DNA from: Erinaceus europaeus
Taxonomy: Eukaryota; Chordata; Mammalia; Eulipotyphla; Erinaceidae
Direction of reading: 5' to 3'
NCBI RefSeq assembly: GCF_950295315.1
Contig: NC_080162.1
Coordinates: forward strand, 69,190,962 to 69,254,961
DNA length: 64,000 nucleotides
Positions 29,483 to 38,888 of the stretch are shown piece after piece. The position numbers were made by a program, and so were the translations under genes. Position 1 is the first letter of the stretch. Every line of letters begins with the position of its first letter. Under the pieces are notes generated by a model. It did no database searches. It was not told the DNA's origin and was given only the letters and a program-made list of their open reading frames with translations.

Positions 29483-31325
29483 CAGAAGTAGAAACGCAAA
29501 GCAGAAATTGACTGAGTTTGGAGTATGGCACCAAAGTAAGAAAGCAGAAGTACACTAGAGTTTGCAGTGAGTGTTGTTAATAAACCCTAACCCTAACCCT
29601 AGATGTCACTCAACGCGATCTGAAGAACCTGATACACAAACTCCAAGGACAGAACTTTCTTCATGCCTGGTTACCGTTCCTGCTTCTGACCTGCTTGTTA
29701 CGTGTTGGCAGTTCCAGCTAGCTATCTACAAAAGAGCAACATTCCAGCGGCTGACCTCCCTCATGCAGCGTTGCATCCCCTGCCAATTCTTCCCCTAGCC
29801 ATATACTTCGGACTGAGACTTGTATCAGACTTTCTGACATACCCTATATACATTTTACACAATTTTGAAGCAGCTTATTTCCCTTCACGCTGCTGGTTTT
29901 TCATAGACTGATCCTGAGTAATTCATAGACTTTACAGACTGTTGCCTTGAGGACTATACAATGCCAAATAGCCCCTCTGTTTGGTGGGTCATGCCTCCCA
30001 CCTCCCCCTCATTATGTACCCTTGCCCCTTTCCCCACCCAAACAGGGAATGTTCCTTCACACACCAATCCTTCCCTTCACACCACACTGGCTTTTACTTC
30101 TCCCCTACTTGTCCCTTCCTATTTTGTTATATCATTTAGGCTTTTGCCCAAAAGGTTTCTGCCCCATGATAGTCTTTTATAGACTTTGTACATCTTATGC
30201 AATTACTAGATAGAAAGATAGAAAAGATGTAGAGATATTGTGAAGAGATGGTTGAGCAGGCTGCGCTTAAACCTATGAGATGAGTCTCTCCAGGTAAGTC
30301 TCTCTCTCTCTAAAGAGGGGTTGAGCACAGGAGGACGCATAAATCTCACAAGGTTGGCAGCCATTTAAGCCTTCCCTCCTCCACAGAAAGTCCTACATCT
30401 TCCCACCTGAGCATGACATTCCTCTAAAACATTTAAGCCTGCTCCATTCCATTTTTCTTTACTGTGTCCATTTAGATATAAAGGGATAGGAGGAGATGTT
30501 GCTGAGGAGTTATTCTGATGCAGTCTCCGCCCCCAGGTTTTTCTATGCCCCGCTAAATCCTAGAGTGCCCCCTTTCAACCAATCCTGGCCCTACACGTCA
30601 CCCCTGGTTACCGCCCAATAAAAAGCCCCCTCACCCCTCCCCTCTCTCTCTCTGGGCTCTCGGCTCTCCCTCTCTGAGGTCTCGCTCCCTGCTCTCCCCC
30701 TGTGGTCGGCCATTGCCGGCTGGCTCCACGTGGTCTGAACCAAACCTCCCCCCCATCCTATAATAAAGATTTGTGTACCCCTTTGCTCTGGACGTCCGCT
30801 CTCTTCTCCGCGGTGCAGCCCGACACCAGACCACCGCAACAACAAGTGAGTACCCTCCCTAACACTTCCTCTCCACTATTCCAAGCTTTGGGTCCATGAT
30901 TGCTCAACAATTTGTTTGGCTTTGTATGTTAACTCTCTTTTCAGTCATCAGGTTCCAGATGCCACCAGGATGCCGGCCAGGCTTCCCTGGACTGAAGACC
31001 CCACCAATGTGTCCTGGACCTCAGCTTCCCCAGAGACCCACCCTACTAGGGAAAGAGAGAGGCAGACTGGGAGTATGGACCGACCAGTCAACGCCCATGT
31101 TCAGCGGGGAAGCAATTACAGAAGCCAGACCTTCTACCTTCTGCAACCCTCAATGACCCTGGGTCCATGCTCCCAGAGGGATAGAGAATGGGAAAGCTAC
31201 TGGGGAGGGGGTGGGATATGGAGATTGGGTGGTGGGAATTGTGTGGAGTTGTACCCCTCCTACCCTATGGTTTTGTTAATTAATCCTTTCTTAAATAAAA
31301 AATATAAATAAATAAATAAATAAAA
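29483..31325 (+). mobile_element. R-family element split by a solo LTR, with TSD
   Basis: R sequence lies at 29483-29571 and 30845-31325 on either side of the LTR. It ends in TCCTTTCTTAAATAAAA and TAAA repeats. A 14-bp direct repeat ATATTTTATTTTTC occurs just before the element (ending 29482) and just after it (from about 31326), so R was one insertion of about 570 bp before the LTR arrived. The 5' start contains GGCACCAAAGTAAG, resembling the L1 3' UTR. Confidence 0.85.
29572..30844 (+). mobile_element. Solo LTR, 1.27 kb, class II (ERVK-like)
   Basis: Begins TGTTGTT and ends AACAACA (perfect inverted ends), flanked by the 6-bp duplication AGTGAG at 29566-29571 and 30845-30850. Six-base duplications are usual for class II (beta) retroviruses. 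Three CCCTAA-like telomeric units lie at 29584-29600. A CCAAT box is near 30577, a TATA-like AATAAAAAG at 30617-30625, and the poly(A) signal AATAAA at 30762-30767. CAG-GTAAGT at 30291-30299 is a perfect splice-donor match. No gag, pol or env remains, and its short frames are not recognisable proteins. It probably arose by LTR-LTR recombination. Confidence 0.88.
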
Positions 31326-31429
31326 ATATTTTATTTTTCTCAAAAAAAGAAAATGTAAAATATAATTAACATGATGCTTTTTATACAGACCTTCAATAAA
31401 GTACATTTATTATAACTATTAAAAAATAG

Positions 31430-31557
31430 AAGAGGGAGATAGCATAATGGTTCTGCAAAATGTTTCTCATGCCTGAATCTCCAAAGTCTCAGGTTCAGTC
31501 CCCTGCACCACCATAAGCCAGAGCTGAGCAGTGCTCTGGTATAAATAAATAAATAAG
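31430..31557 (+). mobile_element. SINE Er-C
   Basis: GAGGGAGATAGCATAATGG, TCAGGTTCAGTCCCCTGCA, ATAAGCCAGAGCTGAGCAG, AATAAATAAATAAG tail. Confidence 0.87.
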
Positions 31558-31565
31558 ACTTATTA

Positions 31566-31650
31566 GGCTGGCAAAATAGCTCACTTGAATAGTGCACTGC
31601 TTTGCCATGTGTGCAGATCAGGTTTGAGTCTGGCCTCCACCACACTGAAG
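31566..31650 (+). mobile_element. SINE Er-E, 5' part
   Basis: GGCTGGCAAAATAGCTCACT head, TTTGCCATGTGTGCAGATC, AGGTTTGAGTCTGGCC B box; truncated at its 3' side by the next SINE. Confidence 0.7.
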
Positions 31651-31661
31651 GAAGTTTTGAT

Positions 31662-31860
31662 AAAGTGGGGAGATAGCATAATGTTGATGCAAACAGACTT
31701 ATGCCTGAGGCTCCAAAGTCCCAGGTTTAATCTCCCATACCACCACAAGCCAGAGCTAAGCAATGCTCTGGTGTTTCTCCCAGTCTCTCTCTCTCTCTCT
31801 CCCTTTCTCTCTCTCTCTTTCTCTCTGCATCTCTCTCATAAATAAAATACTTAAAAAATA
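31662..31860 (+). mobile_element. SINE Er-C with CT-rich 3' end
   Basis: GTGGGGAGATAGCATAATG, CCCAGGTTTAATCTCCCAT, CACAAGCCAGAGCTAAGC, CT repeats, ATAAATAAAATACTTAAA tail. Confidence 0.85.
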
Positions 31861-31866
31861 TTAGGA

Positions 31867-31982
31867 TCCTTGCTCAGTTCTGGCTTGTGTGTTTGTGGGA
31901 GTGGGAGGGTTTGAACCTGGGACTTTGGAGCCTCGGGTATGAGAATATCTTTGCATAAGCATTATGCTATCTATTCCTGCCC
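31867..31982 (-). mobile_element. SINE Er-C
   Basis: TTGCTCAGTTCTGGCTTG, GTTTGAACCTGGGACTTTGG, ATAAGCATTATGCTATC. Confidence 0.8.
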
Positions 31983-32047
31983 CTCTCTCCATCTTGATTT
32001 ATGACTGTCTCTATCCAATGAACAAATATTTTTTTAAAAAGTCCTTG

Positions 32048-32183
32048 ACCCTGCAGGGAGAAAGCTTTGCGAGTGGTGAAGCAGTGCTACAGGGGTCTTT
32101 CTCTCTCCCTCTTTATCACCCCCTTCCCTCTTGATTTCTGGCTGTCTCCATCCAATAAAGGTAAGTAAAAAAAAATTTTTTTT
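32048..32183 (+). mobile_element. SINE Er-B, 3' part
   Basis: ACCCTGCAGGGAGAAAGC, GTGAAGCAGTGCTACAGG, TTCTGGCTGTCTCCATCC, AATAAAGGTAAGTAAAA tail. Confidence 0.82.
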
Positions 32184-32365
32184 TAAGTTCAACATTTTAT
32201 TCACAGCCTCCTTGGTTGCAAGCCTATTAGAAGATGAAAACATCTTTCCATCTCCATAAAATCCATTAATTATTGAGGATAAATATTGTTCATCGAAGAA
32301 ATTTAAGATGATTTAATGGCAGGGGCTTCTTTTCTTGTTAGTTCAGGAATAGCATTGAAAGAGGA

Positions 32366-32842
32366 TGTCGGGATGCGGCATCATCTAAGTTCATTTCCCA
32401 CGTCTACGCTCGACCGGACCTGCCAATATACGAGGATATCTTCGCCCACCCTGTCCAACGCTTGACGTCTCGTCACCCAATCTGGTCCCCTACGCCTACA
32501 CTGAACTTCTCTGTTCCAGTCTCTTGGAAACAGAGTTGGCAGTTAGCTGAGGTAAAGAACAAACACCTCATCACAGACCCCTGCAAGCGTCAACCCGGCT
32601 TTGACCTAGCACGTTATGATTGGGCCCTCCTCAATCGCTATCGAACAGGCCATGGCCGGTGCGCTGCTATGTTCCATCGCTGGGGAGCCAGAGACGACCC
32701 GAACTGCCCCTGCGGCTACAGACAGACTATGACCCACATAGTCAACGACTGCCACCTCTCCAGATTCAAAGGAGGTCTCGAAACTTTACATCAGGCTCAA
32801 GCTGACGCTGTTGACTGGCTACGGAAGAAGGGCAAACGCTAG
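32366..32842 (+). CDS. C-terminal part of a LINE reverse-transcriptase polyprotein (partial ORF)
   Basis: 158 codons without a stop, open to the 5' truncation; no genuine start codon is present. The key region reads LLNRYRTGHGRCAAMFHRWG, then CPCGYRQTMTHIVNDC and a final AVDWLRKKGKR. This LNRxRTGxGRC...W...CxCG...QTMxHI...C pattern is, from memory, the post-RT zinc-knuckle-like C-terminus of RTE/Jockey-type non-LTR elements best known from invertebrates and fish. It does not resemble the L1 ORF2 C-terminus, or BovB as I remember it. The fragment lacks the endonuclease and RT domains, so it cannot be autonomous. No frameshift or stop suggests a young copy. Confidence 0.75.
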   Translation, partial: CRDAASSKFISHVYARPDLPIYEDIFAHPVQRLTSRHPIWSPTPTLNFSVPVSWKQSWQLAEVKNKHLITDPCKRQPGFDLARYDWALLNRYRTGHGRCAAMFHRWGARDDPNCPCGYRQTMTHIVNDCHLSRFKGGLETLHQAQADAVDWLRKKGKR

Positions 32843-32850
32843 AAGAAGAA
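32366..32850 (+). mobile_element. Non-L1 APE-type LINE, 5'-truncated, with 12-bp TSD
   Basis: ATTGAAAGAGGA at 32354-32365 and 32851-32862 flanks 485 bp exactly. The insert is one open frame that stops at TAG (32840-32842), followed only by the short tail AAGAAGAA, so there is essentially no 3' UTR. The absence of poly(A) and the GAA-type tail separate it from the L1, R and SINE insertions here. A second, internally deleted copy with the same 3' end lies at 43888-44202. Confidence 0.88.
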
Positions 32851-32869
32851 ATTGAAAGAGGAAAATTGC

Positions 32870-33012
32870 GGGCAGGGGTAGATAGCATAATGGTTATGCA
32901 AACAGACTCCCATGCCTGAGGCTCCAAAGTCCTAGGTTCAATCCCCTGCACCACCATAAACCAGAGCTGAGCAGTGCTCTGGTTAAAAAAAAAAAAGAAA
33001 GAAAGAAAGAAA
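32870..33012 (+). mobile_element. SINE Er-C
   Basis: GGGCAGGGGTAGATAGCATA, CCTAGGTTCAATCCCCTGCA, TAAACCAGAGCTGAGCAG, tail of A and GAAA units. Inserted just after the LINE's second TSD. Confidence 0.9.
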
Positions 33013-33307
33013 CAGGAAAATTGGATTTGTTATTCTTCTCACTTCTAATTCACTTCTTATCATTGGCAAAATGTGTCAGGGACTATTAACTCTCAAGATT
33101 CTCCATCATGTTCCTAACTGCAGGACTAAAATTAGTGCTTGAATTTTTCTTTATATGCTCTTGGATTCACTATTATAACCTGCCTTGTCTCTTCTACTCC
33201 CCAAAATTATCTTTTCCATGACTTAACTGAGCTATTTCCAAATGGCTTCCCAATCTCTAAGTATTCATGCACATTTGTAGTTCCTTCCCTGACTGAGCAG
33301 GGCTAGC

Positions 33308-34526
33308 GTCTTTTTTTAAAGCTTTTTTATCTTTTATTTTTATTTATTTTATTTATAAAAACAAAAGACTGGCAAAACCATAGGGTAAGAGGGGTACAAC
33401 TCCACACAATTCCCACCACCAGAACTCCATATGTCCTCCCCTCCCCTGATAGCTTTCCTATTCTTTATCCCTCTGGGATTATGGACCCAAGGTCATGTGG
33501 GATGCAGAAGGCGGAAGACCTGGCTTCTGTAACTGCTTCCCTGCTGAACATGAGTGTTGACAGGTTAATCCATACTCCCAGCCTGCCTCTTTCTTCCCCT
33601 AGTGGGGTGGGGTTTTGGGAAATCAGAGCTCCAGGACACATTGGTGGGGTTGTCTGTCCAGGGAAGTCAGGTTGGCATCATGCCAGCTGGAACCTGGTGG
33701 CTGAAAAGAGAGTTAACATACAAAGTCAAACAAATTGTTGACTAATCATGAACCTAAAGGCTGGAATAGTGCAGACGAAGAGTTTCATAGCTAGTAGGTA
33801 TATTTTAGTTATATTCCAAAGGGCCTGTGTCTATACTAGTTTTTTTTTTTTTTCCCTGAACCTAAAGTCTGATATGCAGGTGGATCCAAGTTATTGTCTG
33901 GAGAGATGATGTCATGGCTAGAAAAAGGACCAGAAAGCTGGATCAGGGAAGAGAGTAGCTCCCAAATATGGGAAAGGTGTATAAATATTACTGATTATTA
34001 ACCCCATCAATTTGATCTGGGGCCCATATTCAGCTTAGGAGCCTATGTGGCCTCTGCATCCCTGTAGATCTGAGCTCACATTCTGTGGTCATGAGTAGGA
34101 ACATTCCAAGCTGCCCCAATATCAGGACCCATCTTCCTCAGGTGTAGCATCACTCACTCCAAAGCTACCCTTATCAAAGCAAGGCTTTGCAAAAAGCAAG
34201 GCTTTGCAAAAAGCAAGGCTTTGCAAAAGCTGAATAAAGGCAAGAGACTGGCATACTTTAACGATGACTCTTTAGTCACTATCAGGCCACCCCATCAGCT
34301 GGGGCCCTAGTCGGAGAGTCCTGAGATTCCCAAACAGACATGATGGACCTAGACCTTGAATAAATCCCTCTCTCCATTGTTACCGGCCATCTCTATCAGA
34401 AACAACAAAATAGACCCCTTTGTGGGCCCCCATAGGACCTTGCCCTCAACGTGGATCAACAAAGGTAGAGAAAGTTCCATCCTCTGAAGGGAGGCTGGAC
34501 AACATACTCTGTGCTACACCTGAGAA
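33308..34526 (-). mobile_element. R-family element with 5' inversion, 9-bp TSD
   Basis: AGGGCTAGC at 33299-33307 and 34527-34535 brackets the element. From 33308 to about 34155 it is reverse-strand R (GGGTAAGAGGGGTACAAC, CACAATTCCCACCACCAG). From about 34156 to 34526 the sequence is R in the opposite orientation relative to the copy at 44835-45310. Such a 5' inversion is the known twin-priming outcome of L1-type integration. Confidence 0.8.
34178..34228. repeat. 17-bp tandem repeat, three copies
   Basis: AGCAAGGCTTTGCAAAA three times in perfect tandem inside the inverted R segment. Each unit contains a small palindrome (GCAAGGCTTTGC). The copy near 45270 lacks the expansion. Confidence 0.9.
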
Positions 34527-34535
34527 AGGGCTAGC

Positions 34536-35057
34536 TTCTACTACTAATGGGATATTACAGAAATGGCACATCATGATTTCTGAGTCATGGTCATAAGATA
34601 TGTCCACCATCTTATTTTCTCTTGAATTGTTAATTTTGAGAGAAGGCAGTCACTGTGTCATAAAAGCTGTTGAGCAGCTCATTGAGAGATCCTCTGGGGA
34701 GAACTAGACTCTTTCAGCTTATAACTATTAATAGAACTGTGTGAGTACACCATCCTGCAATGGCTTCCAACCACAGTCAAGACTTTAGATGACTACAACC
34801 CCAGCCACCTTCTTGCTGTAGCCTCCTAAAATACTCAGGGACCAGAGCCACACAGTTAAACTGCTCCTAGAATTCCTTTCTTCCTTTCTTTAAAAAATTT
34901 GCTCAAGTAGATTGTTATGGTAGGTTAATCTTTAGAGGAATTGCCACTTTAGTGGAGGCCAGTACCATGTAAGATGTCTGAGTGCTGTAACCTACAATGC
35001 TGAGAGAAAGCCCAAGATATCCAGTGGAGGGTTACTTGAAAATAGAGATGCCTGCAA
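34536..35057. other. Low-copy sequence between R and L1
   Basis: About 520 bases without a recognised repeat. It lies outside the TSD-bounded R element, so it is host sequence or an older undetected repeat. Confidence 0.45.
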
Positions 35058-35276
35058 TCCACCAATCCCAGTTCAGGTTCTAGTTGTTTTCTCTTCTGAT
35101 CTTGTTTTTCAACTTCCGCCTGAGAGTGAGATCATCCCATATTCATCCTTCTGTTTCTGACTTACCTCACTTAGCATGAGCCTTTCAAGCTTTATCCAAG
35201 ATGAGGTGAAGAAGGTGAATTCACCATTTTTTATAGCTGAGTAGTATTTCATTATGTATATATACTACAATTTTCG

Positions 35277-35322
35277 GCAGGGGTAGATAGCATGATGGTT
35301 AAGCAAAGAGAGTGTCATGCTG
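35277..35322 (+). mobile_element. SINE Er-C head, 46 bp, inside L1
   Basis: GGCAGGGGTAGATAGCATGA to GAGAGTGTCATGC; only the tRNA-like head is present, and about 20 bp of L1 is replaced. Confidence 0.75.
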
Positions 35323-35689
35323 GACACTTGGGTTGCTTCCAGGTTTTAGCTATTACAAATTGTGTTGCTTTGAACATAGATATACACAAATCATTTTGGA
35401 TGGGTGTGCTTGTTTCCTTAGGAGATACCCCAGGAGACGAATTGCAGGGTCATAGGGTAGGTCCACTTCTAGCCTTCTGAGAGTTTTCCAGACTGCTTTC
35501 CACAGGAGTGGGACTAATTTACATTCCCACCAGCAGTGCAAGAGGGTTCCTTTGTCCCCACAATCTCTCCAGAATTTGTTGTTGCTATTGTTTTTGATAT
35601 GACATTCTCACATGAGTGAAGTGAATCCCATTGTTGTCTTTATTTGCATTTCTCTGACAATCAATGACTTGGAGCATTTTTTCATGTTT

Positions 35690-36030
35690 TTTTGGTTTTC
35701 TTTTTGCCTCCAGGGTTATTGCTGAGGCTCAGTGCGTGCAAGAATCCACTGCTCCTAGAGGCTATTTTTTTCCCTTCAGTTGCCCTTGTTGTTTTATCAT
35801 TGTTGTGGTTATTATTGTTGTTATTGTTGGATAGGACAGAGAGAAATGGAGAGAGGATGGGAAGGCAGAGAGGGGGAGAGAAAGACAGACACCTGCAGAC
35901 GTGCTTCACAGCTCGTGAAGTGACCCCCCTGCAGGTGGGGAGCTGGGGGCTCAAGAACCGGGATCCTTACGCAGGTTCTTGCGCTTCATGCCATGTGCAC
36001 TTAACCCACTGTGCTACAGCCCAACTCCCT
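35690..36030 (-). mobile_element. SINE Er-A long subtype
   Basis: TTTTGCCTCCAGGGTTATTG, ATCCACTGCTCCTAGAGGC, TTGGATAGGACAGAGAGAA, CCCCCTGCAGGTGGGGAG, GTGCACTTAACCCACTGTG. TTTTTCATGTTT recurs on both sides, the likely TSD. Confidence 0.92.
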
Positions 36031-36542
36031 CATTTTTTCATGTTTATTGGCTTTTTAGATTTTTTTCTGTTGTGAATATTCTGTTCTGTTCGTACTCTCT
36101 ACCCACTTTTGGATGAGGTCATTTGTTTTATTGCTGCTGAGTTTGGTGATAAATATATATTATTTTATTATTATTATTTTTTTGCCCACTATTCTATGGT
36201 CCTACCCTCCCTTCCTTTTAAAGTCATATCTACATATGTTGCTACTTTCGAGTGTCTTTCCTTTCTCCCCTCTTCTCTCTCTGGGTCTTGATGAAATTGG
36301 AATTTAGAGCCCTCTAGTCATCGCCCTTTAATATTTCTCTCTCTCTGGGAATAGAGACCAAAATTAGGAGTTCTGGCTTCTGTAGTTGCTCTTTTGCTGG
36401 ACAAGGGCATTGGCAGGTCAAGCCATACCCTCAGTTTGTTTCTTTCTCTCCCTAGTGGAGTAAGGCTCTGGAAAGGTGAGGTTCCAAGACACATGGGTGA
36501 ATTTGTTGCCCATGGAGTTCAGGATGGAATCATAGTAGCATC

Positions 36543-36824
36543 TGGGCTGGGCGGTGATGCACCTGGTTAAAGAGTACAAAGCTTAAGGAACTGCAGGATC
36601 TTGGTTCGAGCCCCAGGCTCACCACCCACAGGGGGTTGCTTCATAAGCGGTGAAGCAGATCTACAGGTGTCTTTCTTTTTCTCTCCCTCTCTGTCTCCCT
36701 CTCCCCTCTCAATTTCTCTCTGTCCTATCGGAAAAAAAAAAAAATCTAAAGAAATGGTCACCAGAAGCAGTAGCTTCATAGTGTAGTTCATCAAGCACCA
36801 GTGATAACCCCGGAAGCAAAATAA
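36543..36824 (+). mobile_element. SINE Er-A long subtype, diverged
   Basis: GGGCTGGGCGGTGATGCACC head, CTTGGTTCGAGCCCCAGGC, CTCTGTCCTATCGG, AGAAGCAGTAGCTTCATAG, GATAACCCCGGAAGC. Confidence 0.82.
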
Positions 36825-37047
36825 TAACTTCTGCAACTTGGTGTCTGAAAGGAAGTAGTTATGAGCAGGACAGAATGTTTAATAAGCAGGAACCATAATG
36901 TAGGAACAGAGCAGGTGAGATTAGGGATTTGAGGGTGATAAGAAGCTAGGAAGTCTACTTTAGGTATATTCTTAGGGGCCCATGACTTTAGTGATTTTTG
37001 CCTGAGATTGATAGTTGACTTGGAGGTGTGTTAAAAATATTGTGGGG

Positions 37048-37185
37048 GAGGGGTTTGTAGATAGCATAATGGTTATGCAAACAGATTCTAATGCCTGAAG
37101 CTCCATCAAGTCCCAGGTTTAATCCCCCACACCATCATAAACCCGAGCTGTGCTGTGCTGTGGTAAAAACAAAACAAACAAAAAA
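37048..37185 (+). mobile_element. SINE Er-C
   Basis: GGGTTTGTAGATAGCATAATGG region, CCCAGGTTTAATCCCCCAC, CATCATAAACCCGAGCTG, AAACAAAACAAACAAA tail. Confidence 0.82.
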
Positions 37186-37204
37186 AAGGCGGGGGGGGGG
37201 GGGG

Positions 37205-37530
37205 GGGGAGTTGGGCGGTAGGGCAGCGGGTTAACCGCATGTGGCACAAAGTGCAAGGACCGGCATGAGGATCCCGGTTCGAGCCCCTGGCTTCCCACCT
37301 TCAATGGAGTTGCTTCACAGGCGGTGAGGCAGGTCTGCAGGTGTTTATCTTTCTCTCCCCCTCTCTGTCTTCCCCTCCTCTCTCCATGTCTCTCTGTCCT
37401 ATCCAACCACAATGATATCAGTGACAATAATCATAATCACAAGGGCAACAGCGGGGGGAAAAATGGTCTCCAGGAGCAGTGGATTCGTAGTGTAGGCACC
37501 GAGCCCCAGCAATAATCCCGGAGGCAAAAT
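37205..37530 (+). mobile_element. SINE Er-A long subtype
   Basis: GGGGAGTTGGGCGGTAGGGC after a G run, CCGGTTCGAGCCCCTGGC, TCTATCC-type region with CCTATCCAACCACAATG, GGTCTCCAGGAGCAGTGG, AATAATCCCGGAGGC. Confidence 0.9.
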
Positions 37531-38399
37531 ATATATAGTCTGGGAAGATGTAGTCAGAGTTGAGAACAGAACTAAAGAGCTGGATTATGGCAGAGTAGCC
37601 CCCAAACTTGAAGAAGGTATAGAAACACCATTAACTATTTACCACATCAATCTGACCCAGGACTCATGTATATTCATATTTAGCACAGGAGTCTGTATAA
37701 CTTCTAAGTCCCTGTCTGAGTTCACAATCCATGATCACAACTGGCTGCACTCATCTCAGGACCAGTCTTCCTCAAGTGGCAGAGTATGCTGACCCAGCCT
37801 CCCTTCAGAGAGTCGGCAGTCCCTACCATTGCTATTTTAGTGAAGGCAAAGTCCTGAAAGGCCCTTGAAGTGGCTCATGATGACATTCCTGGTGGAAGTG
37901 ACCAGTGATGGTGCTAGAGGTCTAGGCCCATTGTATCTGTGGGGTAATTCTAGGATTTCCTGACTTGGTAATGGGGTGGCCGGATAGTAAACAATAAAAG
38001 GCCACAACTAAGTGAGTCAGTACCTTGCCCTTTTCCATCTTTTGTAATTCCTTCTTTACTTGACAAACTTGGATTTTTCTCCCAGCTGTTAAAGCACTGA
38101 GTATCATTTACTGTATTCAAATCAGTCTATGAGGTCTGGCCTCAAGTTGGGGAGGAAATATATCTAGGATTTTAGTGGGGCCTAAATTAGCCTTGAGTTT
38201 TATTTTATTTACTTGTTTCAAGATTCTAATGAAGGTTGTCAAAGGGACAATAATTGTCTTTGAGCTGGTGTATATTCTTTGCCAGTATATCTTTTGGTCA
38301 ATTGTAAAACTTTTTCTTCTAAAGATTATCAAGGGGTGGCAATAATGCTGATGCTGTCAGAAGAGATTAGGAGATATACCATACTTTCTTTTGTGTAGT

Positions 38400-38569
38400 T
38401 AGTTGAGTAGCTGTTTCTCTTCCTCTCTCCTTCTCTATCTCCCCTCCCAATCTCAATTTCTTTCTCTTATCAAATAAATAGAAAGAAAGAAGGAAAGAAA
38501 GGTCGAAAGAGAAAGAATGAAAGAGAAAAAGAAAGGAAGAAAGAAAGAGAGAAAGAAAGAAAAGAAAGA
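38400..38569 (+). repeat. Er-B tail followed by (GAAA)n
   Basis: CCCAATCTCAATTTCTTTCTC and AAATAAATAGAAAG mark a SINE 3' end, then GAAA/GGAA repeats to 38569. Confidence 0.7.
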
Positions 38570-38770
38570 TTCCCTCTCTGCCCCCAGCTGCTCCAGCCAT
38601 CTCAGTTGAGGTACCAGACATAGGAGTAGATAAATCATTTTGGACATCTGGCCTAGTCAGTCTTTCAGCTCTTTCCATCCCCTAGTTGCCATCTAATAGC
38701 TACATAATAACCAGGAACAAAAACCTGCTAGCTAAACCCACTCAATCTCGAGAGCTGAAAAAGATATTAA

Positions 38771-38798
38771 GTGCTCACTTTGGCAGCACATATACTAA
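38771..38798 (+). pseudogene. U6 snRNA 5' fragment
   Basis: GTGCTCACTTTGGCAGCACA followed by TATACTAA is the U6 5' stem-loop (normally GTGCTCGCTTCGGCAGCACA) with two C-to-T/G-to-A changes. Only about 28 nt are present. It then runs into A-rich DNA that is not U6, so it is a truncated or chimeric retrocopy, not a functional spliceosomal RNA gene. Confidence 0.85.
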
Positions 38799-38888
38799 GA
38801 GAGAAAATAAAATGGTTGTTTTAGGTCTTGGAATTCCAGTTTTGGAATGGTTTGCTCTGCAGCAAAATTAAATCAGAAATAATTTTCT

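Larger units (their letters stand above)
35058..36147 (-). mobile_element. L1 fragment (ORF2 C-terminus and 3' UTR start), interrupted
   Basis: On the reverse strand ORF2 is readable at 35353-35541 (HCWWECKLVPLLWKAVW, VDLPYDPAIRLLGYLLRK), ending in the 3' UTR at 35058. It is interrupted by an Er-A at 35690-36030 and by a 46-bp Er-C head at 35277-35322. Frameshifts and stops are present. Confidence 0.9.
36150..38395 (-). mobile_element. R-family element, long old copy, interrupted by three SINEs
   Basis: Reverse-strand R landmarks: GGAGTTCTGGCTTCTGTAG (36367), GGGCATTGGCAGGTCAAGCC (36404), and segments from 37540 parallel to 44580-45060 (CAATCTGACCCAGGACTCATG, GGTCTAGGCCCATTGTATC, GGGGTGGCCGGATAGT). 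Diverged more than the 43.7-kb copy. Its right-hand 400 bases extend the family beyond other copies here. Confidence 0.65.

Noticed and set aside
29584..29600. Interstitial telomere repeat from a chromosome-end fusion
   Set aside because: Fewer than three units and located inside a precisely bounded LTR, so a fusion relic is very unlikely.
32366..32850. BovB as the source of the non-L1 LINE
   Set aside because: BovB is the usual RTE element of mammals, but its C-terminus as I remember it lacks the LNRxRTGxGRC and CxCG...HI...C motifs. A database comparison is still required, so this rejection is provisional.
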